Assembly: GCF_016862215.1 (NCBI RefSeq)
Contig: NZ_BOMN01000060.1
Location: forward strand, 1 to 64,000
Origin: Winogradskya humida
GTDB lineage: Bacteria > Actinomycetota > Actinomycetes > Mycobacteriales > Micromonosporaceae
Direction: 5' to 3'
Length of the DNA stretch: 64,000 bases
The notes under the pieces were generated by a model. The model searched no databases and was not told the origin of the DNA. It saw only the letters and a list, made by a program, of their open reading frames with translations. The stretch's first letter is position 1, and each line of letters begins with the position of its first letter. Positions 33,375-40,386 of this stretch are shown here, piece by piece. The position numbers and the translations under genes are program-made.

Positions 33375-34442
33375 TCAGCCGGACGTGGCGCGGGTTGTTC
33401 TTGATGCTGGGTGGCGTTCGGTGACGGGGAGGGTGACGCTCAGCAGGTTGCCGTCGCGGTCGCCCTGGGCGGCGCCGAAGCGGCGGAGGGTGCGGAGGGC
33501 GGCGACGTTGTCGGCGGCGATGTGGGCGACGATGGCTTCGAGGTCGGCGCGGCGGGCCCAGGCGAGGATGCGGCGGAGCAGGGCTGTGCCGATGCCGCGG
33601 CGTTGCCAGTCGTCGCCGACGAGGAGGGCTATCTCGCCGAGGTCGCCTTCGGTGAGGAGGTTGGCCATGGCGGCGACCCGTTCCTCGCCGGTGGCCGGGT
33701 CGAGGTGCATGGCCAGGAGGGTGAGGCCGGTGGCGGGCTCGAGGAGGCGGCGCAGGCGGGCGTCGGGCGGGACCGTGAGGCCGGTGAGGTAGCGGCGCTG
33801 GCGGGACTGGTCGGAGCTTTCGGTGTGGAGGCGGCGGACGCCGTCGAGGTCGTCGGCGGTGGCTTCGCGGATGAGGAGCTCGCTGCCGTCGGGGAGGAGC
33901 AGGGTGGCCTGCTCGGCGCCGCGGCGCAGGACCGCGCTGCCGACCTCGACCAGGGCCTGGGCGCGGGCGTATTCGGCCGGGGTGAAGGCGGGGGCCGGGC
34001 GGATGACCTCGTAGGTGCCGCCGGCCGGGTCGATCAGCGTCATGTGCTGCTCGTCGTAGCCGTGCAGCACCACCGTGCCGGCCGGGCGCCAGCGGACCTC
34101 GGCCGCGTCGAGCAGGGCGACCAGGGCCTCGCCGAGCGAATCCGGGTCGTGGACCAGGCGGCCGGCGAGCGCGAGGGCACGCGTTGGCTGGTCGGCCAGG
34201 CCCTGGGCCTCGGCGCGGGTGACGAAAGCCTCCCGGCCGCGGCCGCGGGCGATGGCGGCCTGCAGCTCGTGCTCCGACATGGTGTCGGGGGCGTCGACGA
34301 GGAAGTCGTCGACGGCGCCCTCCTCGGTGGTGTGCACCTGGACGGCGAGGATGTTGACCGATCGCAGGGCGAGACTCGCTGTCAGCACCGACAGGTAACC
34401 CGGCCGGTCATCGACTGTTGCCCTGATCCGCCACAACGCCAT
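33375..34442 (-). CDS. ACT-GNAT protein lysine acetyltransferase-like
   Basis: A 355-residue fusion with an N-terminal ACT amino-acid-binding domain (about residues 4-75: ATVDDRPGYLSVLTASLAL, SVNILAVQVHTTEEGAVDD) and a C-terminal GNAT domain (about 190-340). The CoA loop is DDWQRRGIGTALLRRIL and the C-terminal motif is HIAADNVAALRTLRRFGA. The same architecture in Micromonospora is a protein acetyltransferase regulated by Cys and Arg through its ACT domain (from literature memory), so this gene could link amino-acid levels to protein acetylation. A second ACT gene lies 95 bp upstream on the same strand. Confidence 0.85.
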   Translation of the reverse strand: MALWRIRATVDDRPGYLSVLTASLALRSVNILAVQVHTTEEGAVDDFLVDAPDTMSEHELQAAIARGRGREAFVTRAEAQGLADQPTRALALAGRLVHDPDSLGEALVALLDAAEVRWRPAGTVVLHGYDEQHMTLIDPAGGTYEVIRPAPAFTPAEYARAQALVEVGSAVLRRGAEQATLLLPDGSELLIREATADDLDGVRRLHTESSDQSRQRRYLTGLTVPPDARLRRLLEPATGLTLLAMHLDPATGEERVAAMANLLTEGDLGEIALLVGDDWQRRGIGTALLRRILAWARRADLEAIVAHIAADNVAALRTLRRFGAAQGDRDGNLLSVTLPVTERHPASRTTRATSG

Positions 34443-34537
34443 GCGTGGGCACTCCCCTCCGGATCGAGTCGCTTTCCCTGAATCGAACTTAAGCGTCTCT
34501 CGCCGGTGTTACCTGCACATTGCCTGAGCTGCGGGAA

Positions 34538-35296
34538 CTATGAGGGGTCAATCACAGCCGATGCGACCGGTGGCACACCGGCCCGGTCGAGACGGTCGCC
34601 GAGGATCACGGCGGCGGCGCGGACGAGCTGCGCGACCCGGTCGACCTCGGTGATGTGGAACGCCGCAGCGGGCAGTCCGTCGTCGTCCGAGCGCGCGAGC
34701 ACCAGGACCAGACCGGCCCGGCCGAACGGCGCCACGGCGTACTTCGTGGTGTCGGGGCCGAGCATCGGGCGGGCGCGCAGCGGGGTGACCTCGGGCAGGT
34801 GCAGCGGGGACGGGGCGCGCCAGCTCGCGTAGGCCACCGCGGGCTCGCTGCCCATGTGCATCCGCAGCGACGGCTCGTCAGCGGGCGGCCGGGGTGCGGC
34901 GGAACGCGCGGCCCAGTCGGCCGGGACCACGGCGGCTGCGGCCCAGTCGGCGGCCAGCAGGCCGGGGACGGCGTCGATCAGGGTGGCCAGGCCGTCCGCG
35001 GGGTTCGCGGCGACCTGGGCGAGCAGTTCGGCGTCGTGGCCGCCGGAGACCGGGGCGCCGATCGCCTTCCAGACGCCGTCGACCTGGACGCCGGGGATGG
35101 CCGCGAGGCCGGCGAGGAGCCGCTCGACGCGGGACGCCCCCGGCCAGACGACGGTGAAGTCGTCGACGGCCCGGCCGCCGAGCCGCTCCAGCACCACGAC
35201 CTGGACGATGTCGGCTCCGGCGACGCCGAGCGTGCGCGCCACCTGGCCGAGCGCGCCAGGACGGTCCGGCAGAGTGACCCGTACCCGCAGCAACAT
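34538..35296 (-). CDS. ACT domain-containing protein
   Basis: A 252-residue protein with one clear N-terminal ACT domain (residues 2-75: LRVRVTLPDRPGALGQVART, GADIVQVVVLER, AVDDFTVVWP). About 170 residues with no domain I recognise follow, ending in a strand-rich AGLVLVLARSDDDGLPAAAF and a helical tail. No enzyme motif is visible. The ACT domain suggests amino-acid binding. It is close upstream of the ACT-GNAT gene and transcribed in the same direction, which hints at a common regulatory job. Confidence 0.82.
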   Translation of the reverse strand: MLLRVRVTLPDRPGALGQVARTLGVAGADIVQVVVLERLGGRAVDDFTVVWPGASRVERLLAGLAAIPGVQVDGVWKAIGAPVSGGHDAELLAQVAANPADGLATLIDAVPGLLAADWAAAAVVPADWAARSAAPRPPADEPSLRMHMGSEPAVAYASWRAPSPLHLPEVTPLRARPMLGPDTTKYAVAPFGRAGLVLVLARSDDDGLPAAAFHITEVDRVAQLVRAAAVILGDRLDRAGVPPVASAVIDPS

Positions 35297-35443
35297 GCAG
35301 CTCCTCCCGTCTGGAAGACGGCACGGCGGTGCCGTCCGAGATGCGCCCAGCTTGCCGGGGTGGCATTTCGCGCCGGTTGCGCCGCCGTGTCTCGGCCGTC
35401 AAGACGCATAGATATGCGCTGAATCACATTGAGACTAGGGGAG

Positions 35444-36460
35444 TCAGGCAGTGCCGCGACGCACCAGGTGGGTGTCGAGCAGAACATGAGAATTCTCCAC
35501 CGGCTCGCGGCGGATGAGGCTGACCAGGAGCTCCGCCATGCGGCGGCCCATGTCCTCGACGGGCTGGTGCACCGTGGTGAGCGGGGGCTGGGTCTGCCGG
35601 GCGACGGGCGCGTCCTCGAAACCGACGACCTGCACGTCCTGCGGCACCCGGCGGCCGGCGTCGCGCAGTGCGCGCATGGCACCGCTGGCCATCAGGTCGG
35701 AGGCGGCGAAGACCGCGTCGAGGCCCGGCTCTCGGTCGAGCAGGGCCCGCATCGCGCCCGCGCCGCCCTCCTCGCTGAAGTCGCCGACCTCGATCAGCTC
35801 GCCACCGTGCACGGCCGCGCGGTATCCGGCGAGCCGGCCCCGACCGACCTCCATGTCCTGCGGACCGGCCACCGTGGCGATCCGCGTGGCACCGTTGGCC
35901 TGCAGGAACTCGACCGCCTGGCGGGCGCCGGAGACGTTGTCGACGTCGACGAAGAAGTCCTCGGGGTGCGGGTCCACGGGCCGGCCGCCGAGCACGAAGG
36001 GCATGCCGCGGTCGCGCAGGATCCCCGGCAGCGGGTCCTCGTCGTGCAGCGACAGCAGCAGTACGCCGTCCACGTGGTGACCCGTCAAGTGATTCACGAC
36101 ACGTTCACGCTGCTCGGGCGAGGCGGCCATCGCGAGCCACAGCTGCAACGGCGTCTCCATCAGGGCGGAGTTGATGCCGCGGAGCACGCCGGCGAAGAAG
36201 GGCTCGCCGAAGAGCCGCTCCTGCGACTCCGAGACCACGAGCGCCACCGAGTCGGTGCGCTGGGTCACGAGGGAGCGGGCGGCGCGGTTGGGCACGTAGC
36301 CCAGCTCCACGATGGCGGCCTCCACAGCGGCCTTGGCCTGCGGGCTGACCTGCGAAGAGCCGTTGAGGACGCGGGAGGCTGTGCCCCGGCCCACCCCGGC
36401 GCGAGCCGCGACGGCGTCGAGCGTCGGGCGTCCCGCGGAGCGGACAGGCTGCCTGGTCAT
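35444..36460 (-). CDS. LacI family transcriptional regulator
   Basis: A 338-residue LacI/GalR repressor. HTH and hinge are PTLDAVAARAGVGRGTASRVLN (about residues 13-34), VSPQAKAAVEAAIVELGYVPN and RAARSL. The periplasmic-binding-protein-like sensor domain contains TDSVALVVSESQERLF, GVLLLSLHDEDPL, DNVSGARQAVEFL, AGYRAAV, and the dimer region DAVFAASDLMASGAMRAL with VQVVGFED. The family usually binds a sugar. No sugar transport or catabolic gene is next to it. ATG 36460 is chosen. Confidence 0.92.
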   Translation of the reverse strand: MTRQPVRSAGRPTLDAVAARAGVGRGTASRVLNGSSQVSPQAKAAVEAAIVELGYVPNRAARSLVTQRTDSVALVVSESQERLFGEPFFAGVLRGINSALMETPLQLWLAMAASPEQRERVVNHLTGHHVDGVLLLSLHDEDPLPGILRDRGMPFVLGGRPVDPHPEDFFVDVDNVSGARQAVEFLQANGATRIATVAGPQDMEVGRGRLAGYRAAVHGGELIEVGDFSEEGGAGAMRALLDREPGLDAVFAASDLMASGAMRALRDAGRRVPQDVQVVGFEDAPVARQTQPPLTTVHQPVEDMGRRMAELLVSLIRREPVENSHVLLDTHLVRRGTA

Positions 36461-36530
36461 GGGCGCATTATTCTCCAGCCGAACGTCGTGTGTCTGCCCG
36501 GTCCGCGTACGTACCGAATAGGGTTGGTCC

Positions 36531-37298
36531 ATGATCTGTCCTGCCTGCCGGGAGCTGCGGCACGAGGACTGCCGGGGTGGTTCCTGGTGCGACTGTCAGC
36601 ACCGGACCGGCCTCGCCATGATCCCTGATCACCTCGCGGACCGCTACCCACGGATGGCGGCGCCGACACTGCGGGTCAACTTCATCAGCAGTGTGGACGG
36701 GGCGGCGACGGTCGACGGCAAGTCCGGTGCGCTGGGTGGTCCGGGTGACAAGAAGATCTTCGACACGCTGCGGATGGTCAGCGACGCGTTGGTCGTCGCG
36801 GCCGGCACGGTGCGCGCGGAGAACTACGACGGGCTGCGGCTGAACGAGCACAGCCGCACGTGGCGCAAGGGCCAAGGTCTGCCCGAGTTCCCCCTAATGG
36901 TGATCGTCTCGGGCAGCCTCGATCTCGATCCGAAGCAGTTGGTCTTCGCCGACGCCCCGATCCGGCCGCTCGTTTTCACCCGCGCGGGCGCGGAGCCGCC
37001 GCCAGGTCTCGCCGACGTCGCCGAGATCATCGAGATGACCGATCTCGCCGGGATGGTCGCCGAGCTGCACAAGCGTGGCGCCCTGCAGATCCTGTGCGAG
37101 GGCGGGCCGCACCTGTTCGGGGCCCTGCTCAAGGAAGACCTTGTCGACGAGCTCTGCCTGACAGTCGCTCCGATGCTCGCCGGCGGCACCTCAGGCCGCA
37201 TAGCAACCGGAGAAGACGGTTCGCCGCGCAAGATGTCACTGCTCAGCTCGCTCTCCGAGGACGACTATCTTTTTCTCCGGTACGCCCGGAGCCGCTAG
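36531..37298 (+). CDS. RibD-C/pyrimidine-reductase-like protein with Cys-rich N-terminus
   Basis: A 255-residue protein. Residues about 46-250 are a RibD C-terminal (dihydrofolate-reductase-like) domain: VNFISSVDGAATVDGKSG, SDALVVAAGTVRAENY, ILCEGGPHLFGALL, and APMLAGGTSG. This is the pattern of 5-amino-6-(5-phosphoribosylamino)uracil reductase relatives. The first 24 residues are unusual: Cys 3, 6, 14, 20 and 22 and His 24 (CPAC...DC...WCDCQH), a likely small metal site. The start at 36531 lies 70 bp from divergent lacI. The reductase substrate is not certain, as the deaminase half and other rib genes are absent. Confidence 0.82.
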   Translation: MICPACRELRHEDCRGGSWCDCQHRTGLAMIPDHLADRYPRMAAPTLRVNFISSVDGAATVDGKSGALGGPGDKKIFDTLRMVSDALVVAAGTVRAENYDGLRLNEHSRTWRKGQGLPEFPLMVIVSGSLDLDPKQLVFADAPIRPLVFTRAGAEPPPGLADVAEIIEMTDLAGMVAELHKRGALQILCEGGPHLFGALLKEDLVDELCLTVAPMLAGGTSGRIATGEDGSPRKMSLLSSLSEDDYLFLRYARSR

Positions 37299-37302
37299 AA
37301 GT

Positions 37303-37343
37303 TGTGGATAAGTCTGTGGATGACCCCCATAACTTGTGGACAA
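37303..37343. promoter_or_regulatory. Cluster of three DnaA-box-like sequences
   Basis: Three 9-mers in one orientation occur within 41 bp: TGTGGATAA (37303-37311, exact reverse complement of TTATCCACA), TGTGGATGA (37315-37323, one mismatch) and TGTGGACAA (37335-37343, exact reverse complement of the actinobacterial form TTGTCCACA). They lie between the reductase stop (37298) and the HerA-like gene start (37395). They suggest DnaA control of the repair operon that follows, or a DnaA-titration site. Confidence 0.65.
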
Positions 37344-37394
37344 CGCATGCCAACCGACGTGCCGTCCGACAACTTGTCAGACCCCTGGTGCAAC

Positions 37395-39155
37395 ATGATC
37401 GGCGTGTCTGACGAAGTTGAACTGGCTAATGACCCCGTGGGCCGAGTCCTCGGGACTGCCGACGCGACCCCGTTGCAGTTCTGGACGGCCGTGACGCCCG
37501 GCAGTTACCTGCAGCTCGACGACGTGGTCGTGACCAAGCGTGACCTGCCCGACCGCGAGCCGGTGACGATCGCCGGCGTGGTGACCCAGGTCCGGGCCCG
37601 GCACGAGGGCGCCCAGTTCGACTCGGACGTGTTCGCCATCGCCGAGGGCACCCTGCCCGCGCTGGTGCAGGAGGCCGCCGAGATCACCACCACCCGGGTC
37701 GACCCGGAGCTCTACGTGCCGCCCGCCCCCGGCGCCGTGGTGCACCGCGCGACCGGTGCCGCCCGCGACGCTGCGCTGCACTTCGACCGGATGGAGCGCC
37801 GGGTGCCGATGGGCACCGGCCGCGACGGCGTGCCCGTCTTCCTCAACGCCGACTTCCTCGACGGCACCCGCGGCGCGCACGTGTCGATCTCCGGCATCTC
37901 CGGCGTGGCGACCAAGACGAGCTTCGCGACGTTCCTGCTCTACTCGGTGTTCCGCTCCGGGCAGCTCGGCGCCGACGGCACCAACGCGCGGGCGCTGATC
38001 TTCAACGTCAAGGGCGAGGACCTGCTCTTCCTCGATCACCCCAACACCAAACTCGACGACCGGACGCGCGCCGCGTACAAACTGCTCGATCTGCCTGCGA
38101 CGCCCTTCCCTGATGTCCGGGTCTACGCACCGCCGCGGGCGAACGACTCCTCGGGTGCGCCCGACGTCGCGAGCCGGCTCACCGGGGTCGACAGCTTCTA
38201 CTGGACGATCGAGGAGTTCTGCGAGAAGCGGCTGCTGCCGTATGTCTTCGCGGACGCCGACGACGAGCGCCAGCAGTACACGATGGTCGTCCACTCCGTC
38301 ACCGCCCACCTGGCCCGGCACGCGGTCCCCGCCGAGGGCGGCATCAGCATCGACGGGCGCCGCCTCGGGTCCTACGGCGACATGGTCGACCACATCGTCG
38401 ATCAGCTCACCGACGACGAGACCCGGTCCACCTGGGCCGGCAGTGCGGTCAACATGGGCACGGTCAACGCGTTCGCGCGCCGGCTGATCGGCAGCAAGCG
38501 CGACCTGTCCCGGCTGATCCGCGGTGACCTCGCCGCGCGCCGCCCGCACCAGATCAAGACCGCGGAGAGCGCCCAGGTCACCGTCGTCGACCTGCACAAC
38601 CTGCCCGACCGGGCGCAGCGCTTCGTGGTCGGTGTCACCCTCAAGACGGAATTCGAGGACAAGGAGAAGGCGGGCACCGGCCGCCCGTTGCTCTTCGTGG
38701 TCCTCGACGAGCTCAACAAGTACGCCCCCCGCGAGGGCTCCTCGCCGATCAAGGAGGTGCTGCTCGACATCGCCGAGCGGGGCCGCTCCCTCGGCGTGAT
38801 CCTGATCGGTGCCCAGCAGACCGCCAGCGAGGTCGAGCGCCGCATCGTCACCAACTCCGCGATCCGCGTGGTGGGCCGGCTCGACCCGGCGGAGGCCTCC
38901 CGCCCCGAATACGGCTTCCTGCCCCCGGCGATGCGCCAGCGCGCGCTGCTGGCCCGGCCCGGCACGATGTTCGTCAACCAGCCCGACATCCCGGTGCCGC
39001 TGTGCGTGGAATTCCCGTTCCCGGCCTGGGCCACCCGAAAGTCCGAGTCCGGGCCGCCGCCGGCCGAAACGATGCGCTCCATCGTGCAGGGCGTCGACCC
39101 GTTCGCGGTCGTGGGCGGCCGCAGCGGCTCCTCGGACGACGACATTCCGTTCTAA
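37395..39155 (+). CDS. herA: HerA-like ATPase (DUF87/HAS-barrel), end-resection translocase
   Basis: A 586-residue hexameric-type DNA translocase candidate. The N-terminal HAS-barrel (residues about 10-110: GRVLGTADATPLQFW, GSYLQLDDVVV) precedes the RecA-like core. The nucleotide loop is GISGVATKTS (residues 167-176), which departs from the canonical GxxGxGK[ST]; Walker B is LLFVVLDELNKYAP (D438, E439), followed by RGRSLGVILIGAQQTASEVE as sensor region. HerA works with NurA to unwind and digest 5' ends after Mre11-Rad50 initiates. The same partners follow here on one strand. ATG 37395 is preferred; a GTG at 37404 or an ATG at 37347 cannot be excluded. Confidence 0.85.
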   Translation: MIGVSDEVELANDPVGRVLGTADATPLQFWTAVTPGSYLQLDDVVVTKRDLPDREPVTIAGVVTQVRARHEGAQFDSDVFAIAEGTLPALVQEAAEITTTRVDPELYVPPAPGAVVHRATGAARDAALHFDRMERRVPMGTGRDGVPVFLNADFLDGTRGAHVSISGISGVATKTSFATFLLYSVFRSGQLGADGTNARALIFNVKGEDLLFLDHPNTKLDDRTRAAYKLLDLPATPFPDVRVYAPPRANDSSGAPDVASRLTGVDSFYWTIEEFCEKRLLPYVFADADDERQQYTMVVHSVTAHLARHAVPAEGGISIDGRRLGSYGDMVDHIVDQLTDDETRSTWAGSAVNMGTVNAFARRLIGSKRDLSRLIRGDLAARRPHQIKTAESAQVTVVDLHNLPDRAQRFVVGVTLKTEFEDKEKAGTGRPLLFVVLDELNKYAPREGSSPIKEVLLDIAERGRSLGVILIGAQQTASEVERRIVTNSAIRVVGRLDPAEASRPEYGFLPPAMRQRALLARPGTMFVNQPDIPVPLCVEFPFPAWATRKSESGPPPAETMRSIVQGVDPFAVVGGRSGSSDDDIPF

Positions 39156-39164
39156 GGTTCTGCG

Positions 39165-40316
39165 ATGCGCATCCTGCACACCTCCGACTGGCACGTCGGG
39201 AAGGTCCTCAAGGGACGTACCCGGCACGAGGAACACATCCGGGTGCTGGGCCAGGTCGTCGACGTCGCCCGCGCCGAACGGCCCGACCTCGTCATCGTGG
39301 CCGGTGACCTCTACGACACCGCCGCGCCCTCGCCCGACGCGACCCGCGTGGTCACCCGGGCGCTGTCGGCGCTGCGCCAGACCGGGGCCCGGGTCGTGGC
39401 CATCGGCGGCAACCACGACAACGGCCAGGCCCTCGACGCGCTGCGGCCCTGGGCCGACGCGGCCGGCATCGAGCTGCGCGGCTCGGTCCGCGACAAGCCC
39501 GAGGACCTGATCCTCAAGGGCGAGACCGAGGGCGGCGAGAAGTGGCAGCTCGCTGCCCTGCCGTTCCTCTCCCAGCGATACGCGATCCGCGCCGTCGAGA
39601 TGTACGACCTGACCGCCGCCGAGGCTAACCAGACGTATGCGGATCACATCGCGCGCCTGATCGCGCGGCTGAGCGAGGGCTTCTCCGAGCCCGGCGTGGT
39701 CAACCTGCTCACGGCCCACCTGACCGTGGTCGGGGCCAGCGCGGGCGGCGGCGAGCGCGAGGCGCACACCATCATGGGGTACGCCGTCCCGCCGACCGTC
39801 TTCCCGCAGAACGCGCACTATGTCGCCCTCGGTCACCTGCACCGTTCCCAGCGGGTCATCGGCCCCGGCCCGGTGCGTTACAGCGGTAGCCCCCTCGCGA
39901 TCGACTTCGGCGAGGAGGAGAACGTCTGTTCCGTGGCGATCGTGGACGTCGGCGTCGACAAGGCGGCCCAGACCCGCGACGTGCCCATCACCTCGGCAAA
40001 GGCGCTCCGCACGGTGCGCGGCACCATCGAACAACTCGCCACGGTGAACCTTCCGGATGCCTGGCTCCGTGTCTTCGTCCGTGAGACGCCCCGGGTCGGC
40101 CTGCGCGAGGACGTGCAGGAGCTGCTGCCCAACGCGCTCGAGGTGCGGATCGACCCCGACATGATCCCCGACAAGTCCGGCGAGCGGATGGCCCAGCGCG
40201 CCGGTCGGTCCCCCCGCGAGCTCTTCGGCGACTACCTCGACAACAAGGGCACCGCCGAGGAAGGCGTCCGGGAACTCTTCGACGAGCTCTACGACGAGGT
40301 GAGCAGCACAAAGTGA
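39165..40316 (+). CDS. sbcD: Exonuclease SbcCD subunit D (Mre11-type nuclease)
   Basis: A 383-residue metallophosphoesterase nuclease that acts with SbcC on blocked or hairpin DNA ends. All five phosphoesterase motifs are present: SDWHVGK (D8, H10), GDLYD (about residue 47), GGNHD (about 85), LTAHL, and GHLHR (about 225). A capping region with VRYSGSPLAIDFGEEE follows, and the C-terminal helical part, expected to contact SbcC, ends in VRELFDELYDEVS. It begins 10 bp after the HerA-like gene. Confidence 0.95.
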   Translation: MRILHTSDWHVGKVLKGRTRHEEHIRVLGQVVDVARAERPDLVIVAGDLYDTAAPSPDATRVVTRALSALRQTGARVVAIGGNHDNGQALDALRPWADAAGIELRGSVRDKPEDLILKGETEGGEKWQLAALPFLSQRYAIRAVEMYDLTAAEANQTYADHIARLIARLSEGFSEPGVVNLLTAHLTVVGASAGGGEREAHTIMGYAVPPTVFPQNAHYVALGHLHRSQRVIGPGPVRYSGSPLAIDFGEEENVCSVAIVDVGVDKAAQTRDVPITSAKALRTVRGTIEQLATVNLPDAWLRVFVRETPRVGLREDVQELLPNALEVRIDPDMIPDKSGERMAQRAGRSPRELFGDYLDNKGTAEEGVRELFDELYDEVSSTK

Positions 40317-40386
40317 ATGAGCGAAGCGAATGCAAGTGGCTCAGTGCCCTGGCCTTATGCGCGTTCGAGCGAAGCGGGGTAAGCGG

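Noticed and set aside
37377..40034. 885-codon minus-strand open frame across the HerA-like and sbcD genes
   Set aside because: Shadow frame with His/Asp/Gly/Val bias, no family; both sense genes have complete motifs.
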